Program-made: the position numbers and the translations under genes
The notes under the pieces: generated by a model
Told to the model about the DNA's origin: nothing
The model's database searches: none
Seen by the model: only the letters and a program-made list of their open reading frames with translations
From: Pseudomonas frederiksbergensis
GTDB lineage: Bacteria; Pseudomonadota; Gammaproteobacteria; Pseudomonadales; Pseudomonadaceae
Direction of reading: 5' to 3'
Assembly (NCBI RefSeq): GCF_035751725.1
Contig: NZ_CP142104.1
Location: forward strand, 1,302,001 to 1,366,000
Length of the DNA: 64,000 nucleotides
Part shown: piece by piece, positions 24,391 through 33,280 of the stretch
Position numbering within the stretch: position 1 is the stretch's first letter
Layout: every line of letters begins with the position of its first letter

Positions 24391-25550
24391 AACGCATTCC
24401 TGAGGGTTTGCAAAAGGGCGACCTGGCGGCAGAAGTCGGCGCTGGACAAGCGTTGTTTCGGTCGAGGGCTGAGGGCCTGGCTGATGGTTCGCGTCGGTTG
24501 ACGGGTCAGGCGGGCAAGCACCTGCCATTGTTCGGCGACGACCAATTGTTCGAAACCTGGATGAAGCTGGCGCGCCCGGCGCAGCACGTCCTGCTGCAGG
24601 CTGTGCAGCAGGTGTTGCTGGCCGTCGTGACGCAACTGGAAGGCGGCGCTGGCTTGCAGGTGCTCTTGCAGTTGGCGTCGCGCCTTGGGAGCGGGCTGTT
24701 GCAATGGGCCATGGCGCACCGCCGATCGCCACAGCCACAGCCCGACCAAGGCCAGCAGTGCCACCAATGCCTGGGGAAAGTAGCGCAGCAGCAGGGCCAG
24801 CAAGTTGTCGTGGTCGGTATTGAACAGCAGGGTGACGTCGGAATCGGCGCTCAGGTACCAGAGCAGCCAGGCGTTGTCGTACTGGTCGATCTGGTCGTTT
24901 TTCCACAGTTCGGCGTCGGTGAGCACGGTGATCGTGCCCAGGCCGTGGTTCAGTTGCATCAAGTGGGTCGCCACCGCGCTGTTGGCCCAGGCCTGGGCGA
25001 GGTTCAGCGGGTCTTCGAGGTGGAAGTCGGTGTCGAAACCGATATAGGCCGGCGCCTCTTCGTCCTCCAGGTAAAGCTTGGTCAGTTTGGGATAGGGATC
25101 CTTGATGAGCTTGGGATCCGGTTCCTGGAGGTCTTTGCTCAGCAGTTGGCGCAGGCGCACGCGGTCCAGCAGCAGGTCGCCGCTGCTGCCCGTGCTGTCG
25201 TCCCACAGGGCCTCGGCGACGAACAGCAGGCGCCCGCCGGCGCGGGTCCAGTTCATCAGTTGGTCGACGTCCCGTGGCGTCATGTTGCTGCGTTCGCCCA
25301 ACAGCAGCAGGCTGCGCTGGTGCGGTTCGAGGGTGGGGAGCACGTCCAGGCCGTTGGCATGTTCGACGTTGAGGCCTTGCTGACGCAGGAATTGTTCCGC
25401 GGCAAGGTAAGGGTTGGCCTGGGCTTCGGGGGACGGGCCGTGCTCGATGGTTTCCTGATAGGGCACGGCCTTCAGGTACAGGTAGATCGCCAATGCGCAG
25501 GTCAGCGCGGCGCCGACTGCAGCCATCAACCATCCGGTGCTGCGGCTCAT
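24387..25550 (-). CDS. DUF4350-domain membrane protein
   Basis: A 387-residue protein with one helix near the N-terminus (residues 5-25), a periplasmic alpha/beta domain of DUF4350 type (PYLAAEQFLRQQGLNVE, then SLLLLGERSNMTPRDVDQLMNW) and a second helix near residue 260, followed by a cytoplasmic helical tail. Such proteins occur only with MoxR/DUF58 partners; their molecular role is not established. The ATG at 25550 (MSRSTGWL) overlaps the stop of the DUF4129 gene by four bases. The topology suggests that it holds a periplasmic sensor or substrate domain at the inner membrane. Confidence 0.85.
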   Translation of the reverse strand: MSRSTGWLMAAVGAALTCALAIYLYLKAVPYQETIEHGPSPEAQANPYLAAEQFLRQQGLNVEHANGLDVLPTLEPHQRSLLLLGERSNMTPRDVDQLMNWTRAGGRLLFVAEALWDDSTGSSGDLLLDRVRLRQLLSKDLQEPDPKLIKDPYPKLTKLYLEDEEAPAYIGFDTDFHLEDPLNLAQAWANSAVATHLMQLNHGLGTITVLTDAELWKNDQIDQYDNAWLLWYLSADSDVTLLFNTDHDNLLALLLRYFPQALVALLALVGLWLWRSAVRHGPLQQPAPKARRQLQEHLQASAAFQLRHDGQQHLLHSLQQDVLRRARQLHPGFEQLVVAEQWQVLARLTRQPTRTISQALSPRPKQRLSSADFCRQVALLQTLRNAL

Positions 25551-27082
25551 CGGGGCGCTCCCGGGCCGAACAGTTCGCGCCAACCATTGCACAGTTCCTG
25601 CTGCAGATGGGCGGGCGGAGGGCGGTGTCCATAGGCGATGTTCTGCCAGTGCAGCGTCAGGTTCCTGCTGAACGTCATCAGTGATTCGCGCTGGAGCTGC
25701 TCAACCCGTTGCAACACCTGGCCTTCGGTGTCGGCGGGTTTGAGGGCCATATTGAATTCGTGGTGCAAACGGCTGAGCAGCGCTCGGTATAACAGGCCCA
25801 ACGCTTCTCGCGGCGCGCTGGACCATAACTGCTCGGCGCTGGCCGCGACATCGTCCGGCAGGCTCTCTTCGCGGATATCCAGGCCGAACATCCGTGCCGG
25901 CGCGGAGCGCTCCACCGGCAGGCGTTTGGTTGGCCGGTAGTTGGCGAGCGCCTTGAGCCTTTCACGATAGTGCCAGGCCAGCCAGGCAATCGCGCCCAGC
26001 AGGGCGGCCCAGAGCAGCGCCTGGATGATGGCGGCGATCGTTTCGAAGCGTTTCGCGCTCCAGTTGAACATCGATTTGAGCCAGCCGGGGGCTTCCTCGG
26101 TTTCGGCTGGCTCGGGGGCTTCTTCGCCGAAACGATAGCGCGTCACGGTTTCCTGGTTCTTGAAGGGTGGTGCGTCGAGGATCGCCTTGATGCGTTCGCG
26201 GGAGGCTTCGCTGGTGAGGGGCTGGTTGAGCAGGCGAGCGCTGTCGGGAGCGGTATCGTCCTCGGCGGCCCAGGTGGGCGGCGCCAGCGGCAGGAGCGTC
26301 AGGACGAGCAGCGCCAGGGCCGGCGCTGCGGCGCCCAGGCGCTGGCGCAGGCGGCGGAACACCAGTTCGATGTCCCAGGCTTCGAGCAGGGTGCGCCGAT
26401 TCAGGTAGAGGCTGAAACCGCAGGCGACGTAGATCGGCTCCCAGATAATCAACAGCAGCGGATAAAGGAAATTGAGCAGGTGTTCAAGCCACAGCCACTC
26501 GTGCTCGGCGACGGCGATCAGGGTCTGCCAGTCCCATTCCAGTTCGACTTGTTGCGGCACGAACAGATAGAACAGGGCCATCAGGCCGAACCACAAGACG
26601 GTTTCCAAGTGAACACCGAGAATGGTCAACCATTGCGCCGCGCCGCCGTTGCGTTGCAGCAGCACCCGCAGGCGCTGCTGGCGCTCCTCGCCGGCCAGCC
26701 CTTCGAGTTGCACGACGGGCATCAGGAAGCTGCGGCTCAGGCTCAGCCGGCGCCAGGTCAGGCTGGCCAGCAACTGCGGCCTGAGCAGCGCCGGCCATTG
26801 GCGCAAGGCCTGTTTCAAGGTGGGCGTCTCGCCAAACAGCGCCTTGGACAAGATATACAGCGGCAGGCGCTCGAACGCTGGTTTCAACCACCAGAACAAA
26901 AACACCACCAGCGAGGGCGAGTCCCACAGCAACAGGGTCAGCAGTGCATACACCGGCAGCGTGACGATGGCCCAACTGGTCATCAGCAGCCGTCGGTGCT
27001 GCTGGGCCATCAGCACGCCGAGGTCCATGGCTTCCCAGGTGGTGCGTGGGCGGATCGCTACCGTGACGTCACTCAGGCGCAT
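25547..27082 (-). CDS. DUF4129-domain membrane protein
   Basis: A 511-residue protein. The N-terminal half has several membrane helices (for example LLMTSWAIVTLPVYALLTLLL and ALALLVLTLLPLAPPTWA). A periplasmic stretch and another helix near residue 350 (ALLWAALLGAIAWLAWHY) follow. The C-terminal cytoplasmic DUF4129 domain carries PREALGLLYRALLSRL and the HW..IAYGHRPP end. DUF4129 is common in MoxR operons. The ATG at 27082 lies inside the end of the upstream SpoIIM-like gene (14-base overlap), indicating translational coupling. Confidence 0.85.
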   Translation of the reverse strand: MRLSDVTVAIRPRTTWEAMDLGVLMAQQHRRLLMTSWAIVTLPVYALLTLLLWDSPSLVVFLFWWLKPAFERLPLYILSKALFGETPTLKQALRQWPALLRPQLLASLTWRRLSLSRSFLMPVVQLEGLAGEERQQRLRVLLQRNGGAAQWLTILGVHLETVLWFGLMALFYLFVPQQVELEWDWQTLIAVAEHEWLWLEHLLNFLYPLLLIIWEPIYVACGFSLYLNRRTLLEAWDIELVFRRLRQRLGAAAPALALLVLTLLPLAPPTWAAEDDTAPDSARLLNQPLTSEASRERIKAILDAPPFKNQETVTRYRFGEEAPEPAETEEAPGWLKSMFNWSAKRFETIAAIIQALLWAALLGAIAWLAWHYRERLKALANYRPTKRLPVERSAPARMFGLDIREESLPDDVAASAEQLWSSAPREALGLLYRALLSRLHHEFNMALKPADTEGQVLQRVEQLQRESLMTFSRNLTLHWQNIAYGHRPPPAHLQQELCNGWRELFGPGAPR

Positions 27083-28043
27083 GCTGGCCTCGCCCGGCAA
27101 ACAGCAGGTAACCGAGCACCAGCAGCCACAGCAACGCGCCGACGGTGTATTTGGTGGCCGGTGTCACGGCGCTGGAGGACCAATAGGCTTCGATGAACGC
27201 GGCGATCAGCAGGAAGAGGATAACGCCGCCGATGATCAAGACGCTTTTGCCCGCGGCGAGTCGCAAGGCTTCGCCCCGGGTGAGGCGTCCCGGTGCAATC
27301 AGCGACCAGCCCAGTTGCAGGCCCGCGGCACCGGCCAGGGTAATGGCGGTGAGTTCGAAGGCGCCATGGCCGATCACGAATGACCAGAACGTCCCGCCGG
27401 AGCCGATCTGGGTCAGGTGTCCGGCTACAGCGCCGATGGTCAGGCCGTTGAAGAACAGGAAGAACGCACTGCCCAGGCCAAACAACAAGCCACTGGCGAA
27501 GGTCTGAAAGGCGATGCCGATGTTGTGCATGATGTAATAGCCGAACATGACCCAATCCTCACTGGCGGCCCGCTCGACCGAGCGTCCCAGGTGTCCGGCC
27601 GCCGGGTCGTACATGCTGCGGATCTGGCTGACTTCATCGACGCCCAGCAGGCTGTAGACCAGTTCCGGATACAGGTAGACCAACAACCCGATGCCGGCCA
27701 GGCTGCCGAGGAACATCAGGCCGGACGCGAGTACGAATCGCCATTGCGCCCGAACCAGGCGTGGGAAACCGGCAAGGATGAACGCTGACAAGCTCGCCGT
27801 CGGCCGACTCCGGTCCCGGTAGAGTTGCTGGTGGCCGCGTAGCGCCAGTTGCTGCAAGGTGTCCACCAGCAAACTGCTGTAGCCCCGCGCCTGGGCCAGC
27901 GCCAAATGATGGCAAAGCCGTCGATAGGCCTGTGGGAAGTCGCCGCTCTGGGCAACGTTGCGGCGGCGCTCCAGTTGGTCGAGCAAGCGGGACAGGTGCT
28001 CCCATTCTCCTTGGTGGCGAGTTTCGAATTGGCTTTGCTTCAT
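27069..28043 (-). CDS. SpoIIM-family (stage II sporulation protein M-like) membrane protein
   Basis: A 324-residue integral membrane protein with five or six helices. It has the SpoIIM/DUF95 pattern NIGIAFQTFASGLLFGLGS, NGLTIGAV and GHGAFELTAITLAGAAG. In non-sporulating bacteria the family occurs with RDD proteins and MoxR ATPases, and a transport or membrane-remodelling role is only inferred. The soluble N-terminus (about 100 residues) is helical. The ATG at 28043 overlaps the RDD gene stop (ATGA). Confidence 0.88.
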   Translation of the reverse strand: MKQSQFETRHQGEWEHLSRLLDQLERRRNVAQSGDFPQAYRRLCHHLALAQARGYSSLLVDTLQQLALRGHQQLYRDRSRPTASLSAFILAGFPRLVRAQWRFVLASGLMFLGSLAGIGLLVYLYPELVYSLLGVDEVSQIRSMYDPAAGHLGRSVERAASEDWVMFGYYIMHNIGIAFQTFASGLLFGLGSAFFLFFNGLTIGAVAGHLTQIGSGGTFWSFVIGHGAFELTAITLAGAAGLQLGWSLIAPGRLTRGEALRLAAGKSVLIIGGVILFLLIAAFIEAYWSSSAVTPATKYTVGALLWLLVLGYLLFAGRGQHAPE

Positions 28044-28765
28044 GTCGGCCCCAGCAGGCCGCGGGCGATGCCATTGAGCTCAGCAACGGCGCCGGTGGGG
28101 TGAACCTTCAATGGCGCGGCCAGGATCGCAGCCAGTTCCGCGGCCCTGGCGTCGGACAATTGTGCCTGACGCTCGGCGAAACCCAGCACGGCGCGCTGTT
28201 CGACCAATGCCAGGGCAAAAGGTGGATGCAGCGGCCGGGCCAATGGCAACTCGGGACGCTTGACCGGTTGCTCGCGATAAACCACCAGCGTGCCTGCGGC
28301 CAGGTCGCCCAGGCGCTTGAAGGTCGGATGTTGCAGGCAGCAGATCGCCCCGAAGGTGTAGCCGAATGGCAGCATGTCGACGAAGCGCAGCAGGTTGCGG
28401 ATCAATGAAGCTGACCAGCCGATAGGCCTGCCGTCGTCCTGCACCACGCGCAACCCCATCATTTGCTTGCCGGGGGAGCGGCCTTGGTTCAGCACTTCGA
28501 ACAGCACCATGTACCACCAACTGACGATGAACAGCAGGATCGAGCCCAGGCCGATTCCCAGTTCGCCGAAGAACGCCAGGATCAGGAAGAACAGGCCGAG
28601 CACCAGCCCGCGTATTCCCAAGTCGATGGCGAAGGCCAGCGCACGGGGCATCAGGCCCGCCGGGCGCAGCGGAAGGTCGATGCCTTCGGGCGTCTCGACC
28701 TGGTAGCGCGTGTCCAGTGGCGGCGGCAGCGGCGCGTTCCTTTGCAGTGCTGGTGTCTCGAGCAT
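28040..28765 (-). CDS. RDD-family membrane protein (first gene of the MoxR operon)
   Basis: A 241-residue protein whose N-terminal 150 residues form the RDD domain. Three helices are present, with the conserved Arg (LMPRALAFAIDLGIRG) and the GRSPGKQMMGLRVV motif. The tail is soluble. The family is proposed to be involved in transport, without proof for this branch. The ATG at 28765 was chosen; an upstream TTG would add two residues. It heads a six-gene operon (RDD, SpoIIM, DUF4129, DUF4350, MoxR, DUF58) in which the first five genes overlap by 4-14 bases. It is divergent from exonuclease I, with about 185 bases between. Confidence 0.88.
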   Translation of the reverse strand: MLETPALQRNAPLPPPLDTRYQVETPEGIDLPLRPAGLMPRALAFAIDLGIRGLVLGLFFLILAFFGELGIGLGSILLFIVSWWYMVLFEVLNQGRSPGKQMMGLRVVQDDGRPIGWSASLIRNLLRFVDMLPFGYTFGAICCLQHPTFKRLGDLAAGTLVVYREQPVKRPELPLARPLHPPFALALVEQRAVLGFAERQAQLSDARAAELAAILAAPLKVHPTGAVAELNGIARGLLGPT

Positions 28766-28949
28766 GGGCAACCTGTGATGGGCCGTTCGAACGTTCGATC
28801 TCGGCGCAGATGCTAGCAGTCTTCGGGCGGGCGCACGATATGGCCGAGTATGTCATTTCATGGCCTGCAACATGATTCAAGGCCAGAGTGCTGGCGGGGG
28901 CGGGGTTCGACCCCCTAGACTTCGCCAGTCCCCAACCCAGGAACACCCC

Positions 28950-30377
28950 GTGACTTCCATCTTCTGGTACGACTACGAAACCACCGGCATCAACCCGCGG
29001 TGCGACCGCCCCTTGCAAGTGGCGGGGATCCGTACCGATTTCGACCTCAACGAGATCGACGAGCCGGTGAACCTTTACTGCCGGCCCAGCGATGACATCC
29101 TGCCTCATCCAGCGGCCTGCGCGATCACCGGCATCACCCCGGCGCAACTGGCTGAAAAAGGCTTGAGCGAAGCCGAATTCATGACCCGCGTCCACGCGCA
29201 ATTGGCTGCCCCCGGGACCTGTGGCGCGGGATACAACACGTTGCGCTTCGACGATGAAATGACCCGCTACAGCCTGTATCGGAATTTTTTCGACCCCTAT
29301 GCACGGGAATGGCAGGGCGGCAACAGCCGTTGGGACCTGATCGACCTGGTGCGCGCCGCCTATGCGTTGCGCCCCGAGGGCATCGTCTGGCCGCAGGAGG
29401 AGGGGCGCGTCACCCTCAAGCTCGAACGCCTGACGGCGGCCAACGGCATCGACCATGGCCAGGCCCATGACGCGCTTTCGGATGTGCGCGCGACGATTGC
29501 CCTGGCCCGGTTGATCCGCGACAAACAACCCCGCCTCTATGATTGGTTGTTCCAGCTGCGTAGCAAACAGAAGGTGATGGATCAGATTCGCCTTTTGCAA
29601 CCGATGGTGCACATCTCCGGGCGCTTCTCGGCGGCGCGAAACTACATCGGCGTGGTGTTGCCGCTGGCCTGGCATCCTAAGAACCGCAATGCCCTGATCG
29701 TCTGCGACTTGCACCTGGATCCCCAGGGCTTGCTCGATCATGACGCGCAAAGCCTGCGTCAACGCTTGTACACCCGTCGCGAGGAGCTGCTCGACGGTGA
29801 GCTGCCGGTGCCCCTCAAACTCATCCACATCAACAAGTGCCCGGTGGTTGCGCCACTGGCCGTCCTGCGCGCCGAAGACCAACTACGGCTGCAGCTGGAC
29901 ATGGAGGGCGTGCGTGAGCGAGCGCTGCGGCTAAGTGACGCACAGCAGGTGTGGCAAGACAAACTTCACATCATTTATGGGCAGGAGGACTTCGCGGCCA
30001 GCGAGGATCCCGAGCAGCAACTATATGCAGGGTTCCTGGGCGACCGTGACCGTCGTTTATGTGAACAAGTTCGCATGGCGGACCCGGCTCAATTGGCGCA
30101 AGGACAATGGCCTTTCGACGATGAACGATTGCCGGAATTATTGTTTCGATATCGTGCGCGCAACTTTCCGGAAACCTTGGACCCAGAAGAACAGGAACGC
30201 TGGAAACTATTTTGCCAGCAGCGCCTGTCATCCTCGGAGTGGGGCGCACCTAATACGTTGGACAATTTTGATGAGGCGATGACAGAGTGGATGGGGCTAT
30301 CTACGTCTTTGCAGCAAGACGTACTGATGCAATGGCAAGCCTACAGCCAACAATTGCGCAAACGTTTTAGCCTCTGA
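28950..30377 (+). CDS. sbcB: exodeoxyribonuclease I
   Basis: Exonuclease I digests single-stranded DNA 3' to 5' and acts in mismatch repair and recombination. The 475-residue protein shows the DEDDh exonuclease motifs: YDYETTG at the N-terminus (Asp and Glu metal ligands), the central FDDEMTRY, and HDALSDVRAT with the catalytic His-Asp set. The SH3-like and helical C-terminal regions (SGRFSAARNYIGVVLPLAWHP) typical of SbcB follow. The start is the GTG at 28950, placed by the AGGA site and by the domain beginning at TSIFWYDYE; further upstream codons lack homology-like sequence. A palindromic terminator follows. Confidence 0.96.
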   Translation: MTSIFWYDYETTGINPRCDRPLQVAGIRTDFDLNEIDEPVNLYCRPSDDILPHPAACAITGITPAQLAEKGLSEAEFMTRVHAQLAAPGTCGAGYNTLRFDDEMTRYSLYRNFFDPYAREWQGGNSRWDLIDLVRAAYALRPEGIVWPQEEGRVTLKLERLTAANGIDHGQAHDALSDVRATIALARLIRDKQPRLYDWLFQLRSKQKVMDQIRLLQPMVHISGRFSAARNYIGVVLPLAWHPKNRNALIVCDLHLDPQGLLDHDAQSLRQRLYTRREELLDGELPVPLKLIHINKCPVVAPLAVLRAEDQLRLQLDMEGVRERALRLSDAQQVWQDKLHIIYGQEDFAASEDPEQQLYAGFLGDRDRRLCEQVRMADPAQLAQGQWPFDDERLPELLFRYRARNFPETLDPEEQERWKLFCQQRLSSSEWGAPNTLDNFDEAMTEWMGLSTSLQQDVLMQWQAYSQQLRKRFSL

Positions 30378-30426
30378 GCCGCGCCAGTGTGATTCAAGCG
30401 GCTAGATAAAAACGAAGGCATAAAAA

Positions 30427-30453
30427 AACGCCAGCAATTGCTGGCGTTTTTTG
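30427..30453. terminator. bidirectional intrinsic terminator
   Basis: AACGCCAGCAATTGCTGGCGTT is a perfect palindrome (stem arm AACGCCAGCAA) with A's before and TTTTTT after. It lies between convergent sbcB and mvaT. Confidence 0.88.
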
Positions 30454-30496
30454 CTTTGCAAGCTCCGTGCGTAAGCGCGGTGCCGGCAGGCGAGGC

Positions 30497-30874
30497 TTAG
30501 CCCAGCAGGGTTGCCCAGCCTTCTACTACGTCACCGCCCCACTTGGCTTTCCACTCTTTCAGCGTCTTGTGGTTGCCACCTTTGGTTTCGATGACTTCGC
30601 CATTGTGCGGGTTTTTGTATTGCTTAACTTTACGGGCGCGCTTGGTGCCGGTGGTCTTTACTGCGCCACGAGGGGCTTTGCCCGACTTGGCTTCTGGATC
30701 CAGCAGGGCAATGATATCGCGCAGGGACTTGGAGTATTCGCCCATCAGAGTGCGCAGTTTGCCTTCGAATTCCAGTTCTTTTTGCAGTTTGTCGTCTTCG
30801 GACAGATTTTTCAGGCGGGCTTGCAGTTCTTTGATTGCTTCTTCTGTAGCACGGTATTCGTTGATCAGGGACAT
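30497..30874 (-). CDS. mvaT: MvaT, H-NS-like xenogeneic silencer
   Basis: MvaT binds AT-rich, often foreign DNA and silences it; it works as an oligomer. The 125-residue protein has the N-terminal coiled-coil oligomerisation region (residues 1-60, beginning MSLINEYRATEEAIKELQ) and a C-terminal DNA-binding domain (KVKQYKNPHNGEVIETKGGN). The GGN turn that enters the minor groove is present, and HKTLKEWKAKWG follows. The start at 30874 has an AAGGTAG site upstream. The AT-rich 300-base region upstream is a plausible site of autoregulation. The AT-rich start of the Tc-like island would be a natural target (inference). Confidence 0.97.
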   Translation of the reverse strand: MSLINEYRATEEAIKELQARLKNLSEDDKLQKELEFEGKLRTLMGEYSKSLRDIIALLDPEAKSGKAPRGAVKTTGTKRARKVKQYKNPHNGEVIETKGGNHKTLKEWKAKWGGDVVEGWATLLG

Positions 30875-31180
30875 GGGGACTACCTTATGTAGGACACGGA
30901 AGACAAGGAGACAGTGAAGCAATAGTAATCAGACAGTTTCATCAAGTAAACATTTAAGCCGTGTTTCTTTAATTAAATAGTGCAGTGCCACGAAATTGGC
31001 GGCGCAACAACTAACAAGGCGCGCCCTGACATCAGTTCACAGATATAGCGCTGCCGCCGAAGGCCGGGCCATTTCCCAGCCTTGGCTGATCACGCAGGGG
31101 GCGGATGTGTCATCAGTACTGCAGTTTTGCCGCGCAGTGGCTAGAATGGCGGCCTTTGCGAAAGTTCTGGAGTTCCCCTA
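30875..31180. other. 306-base divergent gap between mvaT and purU
   Basis: The half next to mvaT (about 30890-30990) is notably AT-rich, with long T and A tracts such as TTTCTTTAATTAAATAG, and should hold the mvaT promoter. TAGAAT at 31143-31148 is a possible -10 for purU. No gene seen. Confidence 0.6.
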
Positions 31181-32029
31181 ATGCGCACTTTTCGGCTGGT
31201 GATCGCTTGCCCGGACCGCGTCGGTATCGTTGCTAAAGTCAGTAACTTTCTGGCGTCCCATAACGGTTGGATCACTGAAGCAAGCCATCATTCGGACAAT
31301 CAGAGTGGCTGGTTTTTCATGCGCCACGAGATCCGCGCCGACTCGCTGCCCTTCGGCATAGAAGCCTTTCGCGAGGCCTTCGCCCCGATTGCCGAAGAGT
31401 TCTCGATGGACTGGCGCATCACCGATACCGCGCAGAAAAAACGCGTCGTCCTGATGGCCAGTCGCGAGTCCCATTGCCTGGCTGACTTGCTGCACCGCTG
31501 GCACAGCGATGAGCTCGATTGCGACATCGCCTGCGTGATTTCCAACCATGACGACCTGCGCAGCATGGTCGAATGGCACGGCATTCCTTACTACCATGTA
31601 CCGGTCAATCCGCAGGACAAGCAACCGGCATTCGCCGAAGTCTCGCGCCTGGTCAAGCAGCATGATGCCGAGGTAGTGGTGCTGGCCCGCTACATGCAAA
31701 TCCTGCCACCGTCCCTGTGCAGCGAATACGCGCACAAAGTCATCAACATCCACCACAGCTTTCTGCCGTCTTTCGTCGGCGCAAAGCCGTACCACCAGGC
31801 TTCGATGCGGGGTGTGAAGTTGATCGGCGCGACTTGCCACTACGTGACGGAAGAGTTGGACGCCGGCCCGATCATCGAGCAGGACGTGGTGCGTGTGAGC
31901 CACAGCGACAGCATCGAAGACATGGTGCGATTCGGTCGCGACGTGGAGAAAATGGTGCTGGCGCGCGGCTTGCGTTATCACCTTGAAGACCGCGTATTGG
32001 TGCATGGCAACAAGACCGTCGTATTCTGA
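31181..32029 (+). CDS. purU: formyltetrahydrofolate deformylase
   Basis: PurU hydrolyses 10-formyl-tetrahydrofolate to formate and tetrahydrofolate, balancing one-carbon units and feeding formate to purine synthesis. The 282-residue protein has an N-terminal ACT regulatory domain (RLVIACPDRVGIVAKVSNFL, residues 5-85). A formyltransferase-fold catalytic domain with the signature INIHHSFLPSFVGAKPY and catalytic Asn-His-Asp set (N..H..D in GPIIEQD) follows. Length is normal. It is a single transcription unit followed by a REP palindrome and a small gene. Confidence 0.97.
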   Translation: MRTFRLVIACPDRVGIVAKVSNFLASHNGWITEASHHSDNQSGWFFMRHEIRADSLPFGIEAFREAFAPIAEEFSMDWRITDTAQKKRVVLMASRESHCLADLLHRWHSDELDCDIACVISNHDDLRSMVEWHGIPYYHVPVNPQDKQPAFAEVSRLVKQHDAEVVVLARYMQILPPSLCSEYAHKVINIHHSFLPSFVGAKPYHQASMRGVKLIGATCHYVTEELDAGPIIEQDVVRVSHSDSIEDMVRFGRDVEKMVLARGLRYHLEDRVLVHGNKTVVF

Positions 32030-32045
32030 TCCAACGCGAAATCCT

Positions 32046-32073
32046 GTGGCGAGGGAGCAAGCTCGCTCGCCAC
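32046..32073. repeat. REP palindrome
   Basis: A 28-base palindrome, GTGGCGAGGGAGC... ending GCTCGCTCGCCAC, in the gap after purU. Confidence 0.8.
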
Positions 32074-32100
32074 GATTAGCCTTGAGGAGCACGTAGAACC

Positions 32101-32280
32101 ATGGCCGATCCCTTGGACAAAGCGACCGCTAAAGCGCCGCCAACCGTGGGCGAGGGCTGCCTGAGCCGTTTCGATCCCGACGCGCTGAACCCCGAGGATG
32201 GCACGGAGTTTCCCGACGCTGCGAAACTCTGGAAAGAGCTGAACGAGAAGCCCCAGGACGACTCCGAACCCAAGCGGTAA
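32101..32280 (+). CDS. 59-residue conserved-type small protein
   Basis: This short gene has a strong GAGGAG ribosome site (from 32086, ten bases before the ATG), Pseudomonas-like codon use and a clean stop at 32278-32280. The product, beginning MADPLDKATAKAPPTVGEG and ending in PQDDSEPKR, is acidic and probably disordered, with a middle that looks structured (CLSRFDPDALNPEDG, then AAKLWKELNEK). I have a memory of similar small proteins in other pseudomonads but can name no function. It ends five bases before the stop of the convergent membrane-protein gene. Confidence 0.7.
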   Translation: MADPLDKATAKAPPTVGEGCLSRFDPDALNPEDGTEFPDAAKLWKELNEKPQDDSEPKR

Positions 32281-32284
32281 ACGG

Positions 32285-33280
32285 TCAGGCCTGCCTGAGC
32301 CTGATCAGCTTCTTGATCAACGGTCGCCCGACCATCAGGAAAAATACCGGCCCGCCGGCCAGCAGATAGAAGTAATAGGTCACCGCCCGCCAGATCAGGA
32401 TCGCCGCCGCTGCGGTGGATTTCCCCACCATGGGTGCCAGCAGCGCCGCCGAGGTCAATTCCGCCGCTCCGGCGCCGCCCGGCAGCAGGCTGAACTGCCC
32501 TGCGCTCAGGGAGAGCATCTGGATCAGGAAACTCCAGGCCCATTGCAGATCCGCCCCCAATCCTTTCAACGCCAGGTAAAGCACGCTGTAGCGCAGTGCC
32601 CAGTGCAGGCAAGTCAGGCCGAACACCTGGAAAAGTGTCATTCGAGGCAACTTCAACGTATCGGTGAACGCTGCCAGGAAGTTGAGGATCTTGCGTCCCC
32701 ACCGTCGCCGGGTGCTGGCTTTCACCCGCAGATGGCGCAGCAGCCGGGCGCCCAGCAGAATCAGCCGCCGATGGTAGCGAGCGACCAGGGCACAGCAGAT
32801 CAGGCCACCAAATAACGAAATCGCGCTCAACGCCAGCATCCACTCCATACGCTGGCTGAGATTCTGGAACAGCGCGTAGAACAGGATGCCCAGCAACGCA
32901 CACAAGAAAAACAGCAGGTCGCTCAACTGATCCATCGCGAACACTGCGCTACCGTGGGCCGGGCGCACGCCGTTGCGCGCCAGCAGGGCCATCAGCGCCA
33001 ACGGTCCACCGCTGCCGCCGGGCGTCGCGCACATGGCGAACTCGGTGGACATCACCACGCCCATGCTTTTGATCGCGCCGATGCGCCCGCGATGTTCACC
33101 CAGCAGCAAACGCAGGCGCAGCGAGTTCAGCCCCCAGCACAGCACGATCATGCCAAGCATGGCCAGCAACAGCGACAACGGAAAACGCTGCACCCGCGAC
33201 CACATTTCCCCGCCGCCCACCAGCATCGGCACCAGCAGCGCGATGAGCAGGGCGGCGACCAGCCAGATCAATCGTTTCAT
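32285..33280 (-). CDS. lysylphosphatidylglycerol synthase TM-region / UPF0104-type membrane protein
   Basis: A 331-residue integral membrane protein with about eight helices, matching the flippase-like membrane half of MprF (LPG_synthase_TM). Characteristic segments are a re-entrant TPGGSGGPLALMALLAR and the late SLSAGQFSLLPGGAGAAELTSAALL. No aminoacyl-transferase domain is attached, so it is a stand-alone transporter-like part. It is the third gene of an operon with a deacetylase (ATGA overlap at 33277-33280) and a glycosyltransferase. It may move the glycolipid or glycan made by them, but the substrate is unknown. Confidence 0.82.
   Translation of the reverse strand: MKRLIWLVAALLIALLVPMLVGGGEMWSRVQRFPLSLLLAMLGMIVLCWGLNSLRLRLLLGEHRGRIGAIKSMGVVMSTEFAMCATPGGSGGPLALMALLARNGVRPAHGSAVFAMDQLSDLLFFLCALLGILFYALFQNLSQRMEWMLALSAISLFGGLICCALVARYHRRLILLGARLLRHLRVKASTRRRWGRKILNFLAAFTDTLKLPRMTLFQVFGLTCLHWALRYSVLYLALKGLGADLQWAWSFLIQMLSLSAGQFSLLPGGAGAAELTSAALLAPMVGKSTAAAAILIWRAVTYYFYLLAGGPVFFLMVGRPLIKKLIRLRQA

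Noticed and set aside
24391..25632. N-terminal extension of the MoxR protein by about 400 codons
   Set aside because: This stretch is the DUF4350 gene in another frame; MoxR starts at 24390 with an ATGA overlap.
28080..29882. Long reverse frame spanning the RDD gene and sbcB (600 codons)
   Set aside because: Runs across two real, divergent genes in other frames and matches no family.
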